Counted from the first letter of the stretch, positions 1 to 9,284 are shown. The stretch is DNA of 64,000 nucleotides from G965233625 sp965233625 (GCA_965233625.1 OZ247499.1:4092001-4156000); one strand, 5' to 3'. Notes: generated by a model not told the origin, from the letters alone. Program-made: numbers and translations.

Positions 1-428
1 CTTTCTCCTCTTATACAGTTTCGCCAGTTTCAACTGGACGAACATCGATATTCGACGCAGACCGCCGGCGTCCGAAGAACCAGCGGTGTTCAGGCTTCTA
101 TTTTGTGGGGATCGCGGCGCATTTTGTTACATGCGCCCCGCTATTCTGGCGGAAATAGCCTGCCGATGCAAGCGATTCCTGACCGCCGTCCACCATTTGC
201 GTGTTGCCTAAGTAATGGTTATTGCGTGATTTAAGACGCGACTCGCATTACAGGCGTGGGATCACGCGACAAAGTTTTAGCGATCCGACCACACAAATGT
301 ACTCGTTATCAGGTGCGATAATTATTGCATGGATTTATCAAGCATCATTTAGCGGCGTCTAATGCGAGATTAAACGCCGCTATCTATCGTTTCGCTAAGC
401 TTGGGGCGGCATAGACCGTTCGCGAACG
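1..428. other. Gene-free left edge
   Basis: No credible coding frame is visible on either strand. The only structure seen is the hairpin at 350-382, listed separately, downstream of the secretin-like gene that ends at 429. The rest shows no recognisable RNA gene or repeat. Confidence 0.5.
350..382 (-). terminator. Hairpin downstream of the secretin-like gene
   Basis: TAGCGGCGT (350-358) and ACGCCGCTA (374-382) are perfect inverted arms. Inside them TAAT (360-363) pairs with ATTA (369-372), leaving a GCGAG loop. It lies about 46 bases past the stop of the minus-strand gene, where a transcription terminator is expected. There is no clear U-tract, so it may instead be a 3'-end stabilising hairpin. 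Confidence 0.5.
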
Positions 429-3400
429 CTACCGGCCCCTGCGACCACCACTACCGCCGGGAGGTCCGCCGCGTGATGGGCCGCCGCGTGACGAACCACC
501 GCGTCCGCTGTCTCCTCCACGGCCGCCGAAACTACCGCTGGCGCCGGCGCGCTGTAGTGCGTTGAAGAACTCAGCACGGCGACGCGCCTGGTCTGCCTGT
601 TCGCGGCTGGGCTGATCCGGGCGATCGTTGGATGATCCACTTCTGGAACCTGAACTGGAGCTGTTGCCGGATGTGGTGCTGACTTGCACCTGCGAACCCA
701 CAATGGAGCTAAGTGCGCGTTGGACCAGTTCCGGATTGGCCCGCTTGAGGGTGACCACACGCATCGTTTCCGACTCGCTGGCGCCGGCCTGATCTAGCTG
801 CTCAACCAGTTTTTTGACATCTTCGAACAGTGGATCTGGGGCGGCGACAATCAGCGTGTTGCTTTGTTCGTCTACCGAAAGCGTCATCTTTGGCCCTTCG
901 CTGCGGGCCTGCGGCCGCGAGTTGCCGCCACGGCCACGGCTCTGCAAAGCGCGGATGAAATCTTCTGGCGAAGGCTGCCGTCCCTGCGAGGCGCCTGATT
1001 GAATGCTGGTGACATACACCTGTCTGATGACGTTGGCGACGCGTTCAGCGCTGGTGTAGATAACGGGGATCAGCCGCGGTTTGCCCTGCGTCTCGACATC
1101 TTCGGGGCTGGATTTCTGGTCAATGATTTCCAGCAGTTCTTCCACCAGATCAACATCGGCTGCCTGTGCCTGCACCACGAGAGCGTTCAGGCGAAGGTCG
1201 GGCGTGATTGTTACGGCGCCGGCTGTGGTTACACTGCCTGCGGCTCCACCGCCCAGCAGTCCGCCCAGCAGATCGCCGCCGGCTCCGCCCAGCAGGCTTG
1301 CCGCGCCGCCGAGCAATCCGCCGCCGCCACCACCGCCGCCACCGGGGGCGCCGCCACCGGCATCGTCGCCGTTGATGATGGAATTTAGCAGAGCGGCCGC
1401 CACATCGGCCTGTGCGTACTTCAGATAGAACACGGTGTAGTCGGCGCCGGTTGCCTGTTCAGCCAGCGTGTTGAAAAGTTCTTCAAACTTGTCCAGTGCA
1501 TCCAGGTTCTGCGAAGAAATCGCGACACCCGCTGGTCCTGGCGCCACCACAATCTCGCCACCTTGCGGCGCCGCGGGTTGCGAAGCGGCAGGCTGGGTTG
1601 CAGCGGGCTGTGTAGCCGCAGGTTGCGCGGCGACGGGTTGTTTGGCGGCCGGTTGCGTTGCGACTGGCGCCGGTTGAGCCTTTGGCTGCGCTGCTGGTTG
1701 GGCTGTTGCTGGTTGGGTAGCTGCTGCTGGCTCCTGGGCATTCTGGTTGAAAGCCGAGAACTGCACGGGCTGACCGGCCTTGGCTGGTGCGCGGGCGTCG
1801 TTGATCACGGGTGCGGACTTGGGCGGATAAACCTGGAAGTCCTCAGAAGGGCCCAGCGGTGCGCGTTGCGGCGGAACCGGCTGCGTGGCGTCGTCTTCAG
1901 AACTGTCGCCGGAAGTGTCTTCCGGGTTGCGTTGCACAGGCGTGACGGCCGAAGCCTTCGACGGCGTGACCACGCGGATCCGGCCCTGGTTGACGGTCGG
2001 CCAGATAAACTCAATCTGCTCCAGCGCGCGGCGGGCGGCACGGCCCGTCACAGGCAGCAGGCGGAAGTTTTCACGTTCTGTCTCGGCCAGACCTGTGGGG
2101 TCGTCTGGTGTTTCGCCCATCTTTTCCAGCAATGCGCGGATCTGGTTGATCTGCGAGACGTTGCCTTTGACCAGCAACATGTTGTTCGTAATGTCGGCGT
2201 CCACACGTGGCGCCGTGCTGTTCTTTTCTTCGCCCGTGCCGAACAGCTTGCCGATCGAAAGCACCGCGACGGAAGGATCGACCACGGTCAGGTGGAACAC
2301 TTCGACCTGATTCTGATCCTGCTGCATCTGGTTCAGCGTCGCCTTAATCGTCTTATGCTCCGAGGGCCGCGCCAACGCGATCAGGCTGCCGGTCTTGGGA
2401 TCGGTTGCCAGCCGCACATCGGGCATGCCGGCCAGCAGCGTTTGCATCACTTGCAAAGCAGCAGCCGGGTCGGCATTGTCGACCGGATGCACTTCCAGTT
2501 GTGGCGTTTCCAGCACCGTGCCGCCATCGGCCAGATCGGGCGCTACGTCGGTGTATTTCAGAATCTCTTTGAACCGCGTCACCATCGCAGGTTCGCCCGA
2601 AACATACAGCTTGTTGCCAAGCGGATCGACGGCTACGCGTAACTTGCCATCGGGCGTGGCGGTCTGACCTTCAGGAATGCTCAGCAGCTGCCGGGCGACG
2701 GTCATCACTTCGTCGGCTGAGGCGTGTTCCAGCTTCACCACTTCCACACCGGTATCGGCAGGTGCCGGCGGATTCTCAACGGCCTGAATCATGCGGCGGA
2801 TGGTTTGCAGCCGGCCAACAGTTTCGGTCACCAGCACCTGTTTCGCCGAAGGCAGCACCACCACGGCGCCCTGACGGCCGATCATCTTTTCGATTTCCGC
2901 CTGAGCGTTTTCCGGCGTCATTTTGTTGAGCTGGAACAGCACGCTGACCAGTTCAAACTTGCCACGCTCGTCGAGCTTCTCTTCCGGAATCTGTTCAACC
3001 AGGGCAGGCGGAATGCCGTCTTCCAGGTTGATCAGCATCAGCATCCGTTCGCGACGGATCAGCGTGTAGCCTTTGGTCAGCAGCACGCTGTTGAGCAGGT
3101 CAATCGCCTGGCCCGGTGTGTATTCGCGGGTGTCTTTGTAGTTAAAGGTGCCCGTCGGCGGCGCGTCCAGCACCATCGAAAGATCCGCCTGCGCGGCGAA
3201 CCATTCCAGCACGTCTTTCCAGGGCGTAAACCCGAAGTTGAAGACAATCTTACCGTTGGGGTCTACAGGCGGTGCTTTGCCGGTGGGCGGTTTGGTTGCG
3301 CCCTCACCTGGCTCGCCGCCCGCCGGGGCGCCATCGCCGGGAGCGGCTGCAACATCGTCGCCGCCGGCGGCGGGTTCTTCGGGCTTTGAAGGGTCGATGC

Positions 3401-3995
3401 CGGCCTGCAGATCCCAGGCGACCTTCTGTGTGGGCGAGAGCACTTTCTGCAACTGCCGCTCATAATATTGTTTGGTCATCTCTTCGCGTGTCGCGCCGGC
3501 CTTCTTCACGTCGCTGGCGCGTTTGGTCAGCAGATCGGCGATGGCGGCTTTCTGTTTGACCGAAAGCTTCAGCATGCCGGCGACCTGCGGGTTGCCCAGC
3601 GAAACCATCCCCTGCTGGCGGATAAGCTTCTGACGCAGGATCTTCTGCTGTTCTTCGTTCAGCAGAGCCATGCCCTCGGTCTCGGCGCCAAGAACAAACG
3701 CGGCCATGCGTTTCTGCTTCTCCTCAGCCGGCAGTTCTTCCACTTCGCGGGCGAGGGTCAGCGCTTCGTCTTCTTTTTTCTCGATAATCGCCAGCAGCTT
3801 GGCCTTCGTTTCGTCGTCGAGCATCAGCTCGGCCGCGACTTTCTCATCAACGGCCAGCGCCAGCACACCCACAAGCTCCGGGTCAGCTGCCTGCACACGG
3901 GTTACCGCGATGCAAGCTGCCACAGCGATTAACGCAGCCACCAGGAAAGTCTGTGAGTGACGGCGAATGAGTGGGAACAACGAAAACATATTCAC
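429..3995 (-). CDS. Secretin N-domain (NolW/N1-like) repeat protein without secretin barrel
   Basis: A 1188-residue exported protein. It starts with a hydrophobic signal segment (about residues 12-36, ending VQAADPE). A helical, charge-rich region follows (about 37-200), then a Pro/Gly linker and an STN-like domain (about 250-325). Several N1/NolW-like modules come next (about 345-700), e.g. VVKLEHASADEVMTVARQLL and VFHLTVVDPSVAVLSIGKLF. A low-complexity QPA repeat (about 755-820), a Gly-rich tract (about 880-920), two more N-domains and an Arg/Gly-rich tail complete it. These N-domains normally form the periplasmic rings of type II/III secretion and pilus secretins, but I see no secretin beta-barrel domain. 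It may be a periplasmic scaffold or a partner of a separate secretin. A hairpin follows the stop. Confidence 0.8.
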   Translation of the reverse strand: MNMFSLFPLIRRHSQTFLVAALIAVAACIAVTRVQAADPELVGVLALAVDEKVAAELMLDDETKAKLLAIIEKKEDEALTLAREVEELPAEEKQKRMAAFVLGAETEGMALLNEEQQKILRQKLIRQQGMVSLGNPQVAGMLKLSVKQKAAIADLLTKRASDVKKAGATREEMTKQYYERQLQKVLSPTQKVAWDLQAGIDPSKPEEPAAGGDDVAAAPGDGAPAGGEPGEGATKPPTGKAPPVDPNGKIVFNFGFTPWKDVLEWFAAQADLSMVLDAPPTGTFNYKDTREYTPGQAIDLLNSVLLTKGYTLIRRERMLMLINLEDGIPPALVEQIPEEKLDERGKFELVSVLFQLNKMTPENAQAEIEKMIGRQGAVVVLPSAKQVLVTETVGRLQTIRRMIQAVENPPAPADTGVEVVKLEHASADEVMTVARQLLSIPEGQTATPDGKLRVAVDPLGNKLYVSGEPAMVTRFKEILKYTDVAPDLADGGTVLETPQLEVHPVDNADPAAALQVMQTLLAGMPDVRLATDPKTGSLIALARPSEHKTIKATLNQMQQDQNQVEVFHLTVVDPSVAVLSIGKLFGTGEEKNSTAPRVDADITNNMLLVKGNVSQINQIRALLEKMGETPDDPTGLAETERENFRLLPVTGRAARRALEQIEFIWPTVNQGRIRVVTPSKASAVTPVQRNPEDTSGDSSEDDATQPVPPQRAPLGPSEDFQVYPPKSAPVINDARAPAKAGQPVQFSAFNQNAQEPAAATQPATAQPAAQPKAQPAPVATQPAAKQPVAAQPAATQPAATQPAASQPAAPQGGEIVVAPGPAGVAISSQNLDALDKFEELFNTLAEQATGADYTVFYLKYAQADVAAALLNSIINGDDAGGGAPGGGGGGGGGLLGGAASLLGGAGGDLLGGLLGGGAAGSVTTAGAVTITPDLRLNALVVQAQAADVDLVEELLEIIDQKSSPEDVETQGKPRLIPVIYTSAERVANVIRQVYVTSIQSGASQGRQPSPEDFIRALQSRGRGGNSRPQARSEGPKMTLSVDEQSNTLIVAAPDPLFEDVKKLVEQLDQAGASESETMRVVTLKRANPELVQRALSSIVGSQVQVSTTSGNSSSSGSRSGSSNDRPDQPSREQADQARRRAEFFNALQRAGASGSFGGRGGDSGRGGSSRGGPSRGGPPGGSGGRRGR
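1567..1737 (-). repeat. In-gene QPA-type low-complexity coding repeat
   Basis: Degenerate short repeats encode (A/V)(A/T)QPA units within the secretin N-domain protein, e.g. AAQPAATQPAATQPAASQPA. This probably forms an extended, Pro/Ala-rich linker. Such tracts are prone to slippage, so unit number may vary between strains. Confidence 0.7.
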
Positions 3996-4061
3996 TCCAC
4001 AAACAATGAGGGCGGGAGATTACCGGCCGGCGCCCGCGCGTGCAGGCTATGATGACAATTT

Positions 4062-4077
4062 ACCTTAGAACTAAGGT
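4062..4077. promoter_or_regulatory. 16-base inverted repeat between divergent genes
   Basis: ACCTTAG-AA-CTAAGGT is a perfect 7-base inverted repeat. It lies 67 bases upstream of the minus-strand secretin-like gene and about 200 bases upstream of the plus-strand gene at 4280. The position suits a dimeric regulator binding site. No regulator is identified. Confidence 0.4.
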
Positions 4078-4279
4078 GTAAGTATGATTAGGCGCCCTAA
4101 ATCCGCCAAATGTAAAAACTTACGATTTAGCCCGTCGGCAAGAAACTAAGGATGGTTAAACGACTAAACCCGCAATTCCGGCGGAAGTTCCGGCAATTTG
4201 TGGAACTTAGCAAGGAATAGCCGCGTCCGACTTGCCTGACTGTCTTTATCCACTGCTTATTCACAAGAAGGTAATACCT

Positions 4280-4882
4280 ATGCCCGCTACCCGTGGTTTC
4301 ACCGTCCTGCTGCTGCTTCTACTTACCAGTACAGCCGCCCACGCCATCGAGAACGATCCACCTGCACCAGGCGACGAGGCAAAAGAAGCTGCGCAGCAAT
4401 GGTTAAATGGGCTGGGTGAGAAAGGTCTGGTCATCAACCATGTCAGCAAAGAAACGGGGTTTACCGTGAAGCACGCCCCCAGTGCGCTGGGACCCATCAC
4501 CAAGTTCAGCTTTCAGGCGCCAGGCTGGTGGGTGACCTTCTCCTTCAAAGGCAAGCACACAGCCGATACGCCGGTTGCCACGCTCAATAAGAATTTCTGG
4601 CACTGCGCGATTGATCGCATTGCAACGCCTGGGCTGAATGTGCCGGGTTGGGAGATCCGGCCACGTACGCCGGTTTCCAGCTTCTCCAAAGGCGTCAAGC
4701 TTGTATCGCTGGCCGATGGCAAGGCGAAGTTCCAGGTCAAAACCAGCTTCTTCGCCTTATACGGCCGTAATCCAAACGTGCTCGTACCCGCCGACGCTCC
4801 ATCGCCGCCCGGCTCGTACTTTCAGATCCGTAAGAACTTCCCCTTGGACCTTACGCTTGAGGCGCCGGTAAGTTTCAAATAG
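4280..4882 (+). CDS. Small secreted protein of unknown function
   Basis: A 200-residue protein. I chose the ATG at 4280, preceded by an AAGAAGG ribosome-binding site. It directly opens a classical signal peptide (MPATRGFTVLLLLLLTSTAA, cleavage near AHA-IEN); an upstream in-frame ATG at 4232 would put 16 odd residues before it. The mature part is rich in Phe, Trp and Lys with alternating hydrophobic patterning (FSFQAPGWWVTFSFKGKH), suggesting a beta-sandwich. No recognised domain, catalytic motif or Cys pair is seen. It is divergent from the secretin N-domain gene across about 280 bases holding a palindrome. Function unknown. Confidence 0.75.
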   Translation: MPATRGFTVLLLLLLTSTAAHAIENDPPAPGDEAKEAAQQWLNGLGEKGLVINHVSKETGFTVKHAPSALGPITKFSFQAPGWWVTFSFKGKHTADTPVATLNKNFWHCAIDRIATPGLNVPGWEIRPRTPVSSFSKGVKLVSLADGKAKFQVKTSFFALYGRNPNVLVPADAPSPPGSYFQIRKNFPLDLTLEAPVSFK

Positions 4883-4908
4883 CGGCGGGCCTTTTCTGGT
4901 CATCGACG

Positions 4909-4936
4909 GAGATATATATAGGGCGGGATATATAAG
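4909..4936 (+). promoter_or_regulatory. TATA-rich stretch upstream of the solute-binding protein gene
   Basis: Two TATATA-containing stretches flank GGGCGGG in otherwise GC-rich DNA, about 100 bases before the ATG at 5038. This could supply a -10 element for the following two-gene unit. No convincing -35 partner was found. Confidence 0.25.
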
Positions 4937-5037
4937 GACGGCGCCTCGGCCGGGCTGGTGATGTTACACTGCATCCTGTGCTAACGGCGCCGCGCCAGAA
5001 TTCTCCCCTTTTGCCGATCTTTGTACCGCCAGCCATC

Positions 5038-6483
5038 ATGTCGATATCGTTACGACGCCAAGCCCGCTTTCTCTCGTTCCTATTACTTGTTGCTTTGCTG
5101 ACCGTCGCACCTGGTTGCGGCGGAGGCGCCAAGCCCGAAACGCAAGAGACCGTGCGGAAGCTGGGCGATGTGCGGTTGCTAGTGGTGGACGATGCACCCC
5201 TGGCAGCCGTGATCGAGCGTGAATGGAAAGCCCGTGCTGAAAGTAAGCTGAGCGTCACGTCTATCACCCGTGCAGAACTGGCGGATAAAACAACGCTGGA
5301 CGCGGATGCGGTGATCTATCCTGCCGGGCTGCTGGGCGAACTAGCCATGCGGGACCTGATTCAGCCGCTGTCTTCTTCCGCGATCAAGCAGCCGGAATAC
5401 GCTGTCCGCGATCTGTTGATGATCCCCCGCACAGAAGAAGGAAAATGGGCGGGCGAAGACTACGCCATTCCGTTTGGCTCACCGCAACTGGTGGTGATGT
5501 ACCGGGAAGATCTGTTTGCCGCGGCGAAGATCAAACCGCCGGAAGACTGGGAAACCTATCAGAAGATCGCCCAGCACTTCAGTGACCGCAAGAACTGGGG
5601 CGAACTGGCGCCGGCGGATGATCAGCCTGTGTATGGCGCCGTGGAACCGCTGTCCGAAGAATCTGGCGGTCAACTGTTACTGGCGCGGGCGGCGTGTTAC
5701 GCACGGACACCCAACCGTATCTCGACCCTGTTTGACTACCAGACGATGCAGCCGCAGATTGCTTCGCCGCCCTTTGTGCGTGCCCTGCGTGAGACGCGGA
5801 AAATCGCGGCTTTGCATCCTGACAAGCCGCTGCGGCTGGGTCCGCATGATGTGCGAAAGATGTTCCTCCGCGGCAACGTCGCGATGGCGATTACGTGGCC
5901 GACTGCGGCGGGCGAAGCGGTGGAAGACGCAGCCGCGACGAAGGTTAATTACGCAAAACTGCCGGGTTCCAGACAGTTCTATAGTCCGTCGCAGGAAGAC
6001 TGGTTCGATAAACAGCCGCCGCATCGTCATCACGCATCGCTGCTGGGAGTGGCGGGCCGGTTAGGCTCGGTGGTCAAAGGCGCGAAGGATGTCCGCGATG
6101 CAGCCGCCTGCCTGATGCTGCTTGCCGGCCGCCAGTTAAGCACCGATATCTGCCCGCAATCGACCTCCACCACCATGTTCCGTGGCAGCCATCTGGCTGG
6201 GGCGGAGAAGTGGGTGGATGCACCGCTGAACGCATCCGCCAGCCGCTATGCCGATCTGGTGGTGGAACTGCAGGAGGAAACACTGGTGCTGCATTCAATC
6301 CGTATTCCCGGCCGCGACGAATATCTTGCCGCGCTCAATCAGGCGGTTGCAACATCGTTGGCCGGGGAAGACGAAACAACAGCGCTGCAGAAGGCGGCGG
6401 AAACCTGGCGGGAAATCACCACGCGCCGTGGCGAGAAAACGCAGCAGCAAGCCTACCGGCAGTCGCTGGGGCTGGAAGAATAA
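5038..6483 (+). CDS. Extracellular solute-binding lipoprotein
   Basis: A 481-residue protein with a lipoprotein signal: MSISLRRQARFLSFLLLVAL followed by LTVAPGC, giving a probable lipidated Cys at 27. I chose this ATG over the in-frame GTG at 4978, which would add 20 non-signal residues. The mature chain resembles family-1 carbohydrate-binding proteins of ABC importers, e.g. DYAIPFGSPQLVVMYREDLF, PEDWETYQKIAQ and MFLRGNVAMAITWPTAAGEA. Such proteins capture sugars at the outer face and hand them to MalFG-type permeases. None is encoded here: the next gene, 15 bases on, is a signal peptidase. The substrate is unknown. Family call good, substrate speculative. Confidence 0.75.
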   Translation: MSISLRRQARFLSFLLLVALLTVAPGCGGGAKPETQETVRKLGDVRLLVVDDAPLAAVIEREWKARAESKLSVTSITRAELADKTTLDADAVIYPAGLLGELAMRDLIQPLSSSAIKQPEYAVRDLLMIPRTEEGKWAGEDYAIPFGSPQLVVMYREDLFAAAKIKPPEDWETYQKIAQHFSDRKNWGELAPADDQPVYGAVEPLSEESGGQLLLARAACYARTPNRISTLFDYQTMQPQIASPPFVRALRETRKIAALHPDKPLRLGPHDVRKMFLRGNVAMAITWPTAAGEAVEDAAATKVNYAKLPGSRQFYSPSQEDWFDKQPPHRHHASLLGVAGRLGSVVKGAKDVRDAAACLMLLAGRQLSTDICPQSTSTTMFRGSHLAGAEKWVDAPLNASASRYADLVVELQEETLVLHSIRIPGRDEYLAALNQAVATSLAGEDETTALQKAAETWREITTRRGEKTQQQAYRQSLGLEE

Positions 6484-6498
6484 CCGTCAGGGCGGCTT

Positions 6499-7731
6499 AT
6501 GAAAAAACCACGCGTCGCACCGGGCATCGCCGCCGTGGTTGTGGCCGCATTGGTTGCCGCAGCGATAGCCGGGCTGGCAGTGACACAAATCTGGCGCCGC
6601 GGTCAACAGCCGCTTACGGTGCAGTTGCAGGTGGCCGGCGGATCGATGGCGCCGCGGATTCCGGGCGAACATCTGGCGGCAACCTGTGACGATTGCGGCT
6701 GGCATTTTCGCTGCGGCATTGAGCACCCGCCTCAGGCACAGATCGCTGTCTGTCCGAATTGTGGCTTCCAGCAGCAGATGAGCGACCGCGTTCATCCTGC
6801 CACCACTCTGCAAGTCACGGCGGTTGAACCTGGTTGGGCGCCGGCACGCGGCGATGTGGTGGTTTTCCGTCACCCGCAGCAACAGGATCTGCTGGTCGTG
6901 AAACGCATTGCGGCGTTGCCCGGCGAGCGTGTTTCGTTCTCGCAGGGAGACCTCCTAATAAACGGCCGCGTCAGCGCGAAAACCCTGCCGCAACTGGAAG
7001 CAGTGGCCATTCCTGTGCACGACGACACGTTCCGTCCTTCAGCGCCACGATGGCAGGGCGGAACAGCCTGGCAAGCGACAGCGGCGGGCTATCAGTTTCA
7101 GCCCGAAGATGCGAAGTCTCAAGAATTCGCGTGGCTTACCTATCATCATCAACGCAGCTACCGCAGCCCGCAGCCACGGGCGCCGTCCGCCGTGACCGAT
7201 GCTTATGGCTATAACCAGGGACTGTCGCGTACGCCGCGAGACGTGCGTGATCTGCTGCTGAACATGCAATGGCGGGGCGAGGCCAGCTTTCAGATTGAAC
7301 TGCTAACGGCCGCGCGGCCCGTGGCACTGCAACGTTACGGCGACAACCTTGAAATCACTTACGATGGTCAGATCGTCAAGCAAGCGAAGCTGCAGACGTC
7401 TGCGAACAATGGCTGGCAATCGCTGCAACTGGCCATCTGCGACGACCGCGTTCTTTATCGCAGCGGCGAAACATCCGGGCACGTAAACCTTCCGCCGGGA
7501 ACAACCGCCACGCCAACGCCCCTCCGCATCGGCGCACGGAGCGGCCCGTTGCAGATCCGCAATCTGACGATCCTTCGCGACGTTTACTACACCATGGAGA
7601 CACGCAACAGTGAACAACGCACCGCCGGCTATTACCTGCTAGGCGACAACGCGCCGGTATCGACCGATAGCCGCCATTGGCCCGTTCGCATTCAAAGTGA
7701 TGCGATCATTGGCCGGATCCAACGGCCCTGA
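6499..7731 (+). CDS. S26 signal peptidase I with zinc-ribbon insert
   Basis: A 410-residue membrane peptidase that would cleave signal peptides on the outer face of the cytoplasmic membrane. It has an N-terminal transmembrane helix (about 9-31), the Ser box GGSMAP (catalytic Ser49), the Lys box DLLVVKRIAALPGE (general base Lys135) and the C-terminal GDNAPVSTDSRHW box. Two features are unusual. CxxC pairs at 63/66 and 85/88 form a zinc ribbon between Ser and Lys. About 220 residues, partly beta-rich and lectin-like, are inserted before the GDN box. Typical enzymes are 200-320 residues. It lies 15 bases after the solute-binding lipoprotein gene, so co-transcription is likely. Activity is likely because the dyad is intact. 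Confidence 0.85.
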   Translation: MKKPRVAPGIAAVVVAALVAAAIAGLAVTQIWRRGQQPLTVQLQVAGGSMAPRIPGEHLAATCDDCGWHFRCGIEHPPQAQIAVCPNCGFQQQMSDRVHPATTLQVTAVEPGWAPARGDVVVFRHPQQQDLLVVKRIAALPGERVSFSQGDLLINGRVSAKTLPQLEAVAIPVHDDTFRPSAPRWQGGTAWQATAAGYQFQPEDAKSQEFAWLTYHHQRSYRSPQPRAPSAVTDAYGYNQGLSRTPRDVRDLLLNMQWRGEASFQIELLTAARPVALQRYGDNLEITYDGQIVKQAKLQTSANNGWQSLQLAICDDRVLYRSGETSGHVNLPPGTTATPTPLRIGARSGPLQIRNLTILRDVYYTMETRNSEQRTAGYYLLGDNAPVSTDSRHWPVRIQSDAIIGRIQRP

Positions 7732-7745
7732 CCATTCAGGGAGAA

Positions 7746-8165
7746 TTACTCCTCCGGGTACTCGCCGTCGAACTTCAGGTCGTAGTCAAACGTCGTGCCG
7801 CCCGGCGGGATATCGATGTTGAAGTCGGGATTTGCCGCTGCGTTGTCGTTGAATTCTTTGGGAAGGTAATTCCGGCCCGATTCGCCGCGGTAGATGAAAA
7901 ACTTGACCACGCACGGACCCAGCGCGACACCTGTCTGATTCTTCACAAACTGGGCGCGGTAGGTTCCGTCGGCTTCGGTCAAAGCCACCGAGGCACGGTC
8001 GCCTGATTTAGGGGCGAATTGTAACGAGACGCCCTTGGCGGGTTCACCATTGATGGTGATCGTGCCCGTGACGGCCGCCGTTGGGACATTGCTTCCACCG
8101 CAGCCGCTGAGCGTAGCGACAAAGAGGCCAATGGTGAGCAGTGAGAGCGTAAGTTTCAAGTTCAT
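7746..8165 (-). CDS. Small lipoprotein with carboxypeptidase-regulatory-like fold
   Basis: A 139-residue protein starting MNLKLTLSLLTIGLFVATLS with the lipobox LSGC, so a probable lipoprotein. An in-frame upstream ATG at 8291 adds 42 residues that are not signal-like and was rejected. The core VTGTITINGEPAKGVSLQF with GTYRAQF downstream is the pattern of Ig-like carboxypeptidase regulatory-like domains. Planctomycetes commonly encode such small lipoproteins next to DUF1559 prepilin-like genes, as here, where the DUF1559 gene ends about 130 bases upstream. Its stop is 14 bases from the convergent signal peptidase gene. Role unknown. Confidence 0.75.
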   Translation of the reverse strand: MNLKLTLSLLTIGLFVATLSGCGGSNVPTAAVTGTITINGEPAKGVSLQFAPKSGDRASVALTEADGTYRAQFVKNQTGVALGPCVVKFFIYRGESGRNYLPKEFNDNAAANPDFNIDIPPGGTTFDYDLKFDGEYPEE

Positions 8166-8297
8166 TGTGTTGATTTTCGTAGTGCCAGTCAAAGCGTTAA
8201 GAGCACACAAGCCAGAACATCTGGCCGTGCGCCCGGAAATGGCAGCGGGCAAGATAACCCGCTGCCAGACTTCTGCGCAGAATTGCCGCAAGTGGAT

Positions 8298-9284
8298 TTA
8301 GAATTCGCCGAGAACCTGGCCATCGTTACGCAAACCCAGGTTCAGGTGCGTATTGACGTTGATCGTTTCAGCGATGAAGTGGACGGATCCATCCACGAAC
8401 CCTACCTGCACACCACCTGGGTGGAAACTGCTGAACCCCTTACGGAAATCATTGTTGCTGGCGATACCGGGAATAGGGTTGATGGGGTAACCACCAGCGG
8501 TGCGGAAGCTGCTGCCAACAAGACTCAGAACATGAGCCGCCTGGTCGCCGTTGCCAGAGGTGGTTGCTGAACTCTGGTTTGTGGAGCCCAGCCAGGAGGG
8601 CTGATCCTGCGTGCTGCCTAGAACTGCTTTCTCATTAACGAGGTAAGTGTTACTTGTTCCATCTGTCACGTCGCGGAAGCTAAGGCCTTTGCCGGCGATG
8701 AACACACCGCCTGGGTCGCCGTTGTGATTAACGTTGGCGCCGTTGCAGCCTGTGTAGGTAGATTTGGCCACACCATCGCTGCGCTGATAGCCGGCAAAGT
8801 TGGTGTACAGCTCATTGGCGGCGCTTGGGCAGTTCCAGGCTGGGATTTCGTTGGTCGAGGCCTGGACAAACCCCTGAACCGCAGCAGGGAACGCGGTGGG
8901 GTCTGTCGTTCCGGTGTGCGAGCCGAGCGCGTCGATGGTCTGCTGCAGCGAACGGGTGCTGACCTGCATGTTGTCGTACTCGTTGCTCAGTTCCATGAAC
9001 GGGAACAGACGCACGGGCCAGCCCCAGGTTGCATCGTTGGCCGACAGTGGTGCGTCAACGCCCGGCGGCAGCTTTTTGAAAGTGTCGTGGTGGTTCTGGG
9101 CGGCCAGGGCGATCTGCTTGAGATTGTTCGTGCAGGAAGACCGGCGGGCTGCTTCACGCGCGGCTTGCACGGCCGGGAGCAGCAGCGCGACGAGCACGCC
9201 GATGATCGCGATCACGACGAGCAGTTCCACAAGTGTGAAACCGCGGGAACGGTTGCGGGACGATTTGCCTGTTCTCTGAAACAT
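8298..9284 (-). CDS. DUF1559 prepilin-type N-cleavage protein
   Basis: A 328-residue type-IV-pilin-like protein. After a basic leader comes the prepilin peptidase site and hydrophobic helix: RGFTLVELLVVIAIIGVLVA, then LLPAVQAAREAARR. The C-terminal FVDGSVHFI motif is typical of DUF1559. The ATG at 9284 was chosen because GAGGTG lies just upstream and the leader is then the usual length; the longer frame to 9353 is not needed. This family is hugely expanded in planctomycetes, and its members are thought to be pseudopilins or secreted structural proteins. It precedes a small lipoprotein gene in the same direction, a recurrent pairing in the phylum. Confidence 0.93.
   Translation of the reverse strand: MFQRTGKSSRNRSRGFTLVELLVVIAIIGVLVALLLPAVQAAREAARRSSCTNNLKQIALAAQNHHDTFKKLPPGVDAPLSANDATWGWPVRLFPFMELSNEYDNMQVSTRSLQQTIDALGSHTGTTDPTAFPAAVQGFVQASTNEIPAWNCPSAANELYTNFAGYQRSDGVAKSTYTGCNGANVNHNGDPGGVFIAGKGLSFRDVTDGTSNTYLVNEKAVLGSTQDQPSWLGSTNQSSATTSGNGDQAAHVLSLVGSSFRTAGGYPINPIPGIASNNDFRKGFSSFHPGGVQVGFVDGSVHFIAETINVNTHLNLGLRNDGQVLGEF

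Noticed and set aside
1563..2642. 359-residue plus-strand open frame
   Set aside because: Antisense shadow of the secretin N-domain gene; Arg/Leu-rich with no domain, while the minus frame has clear modules.
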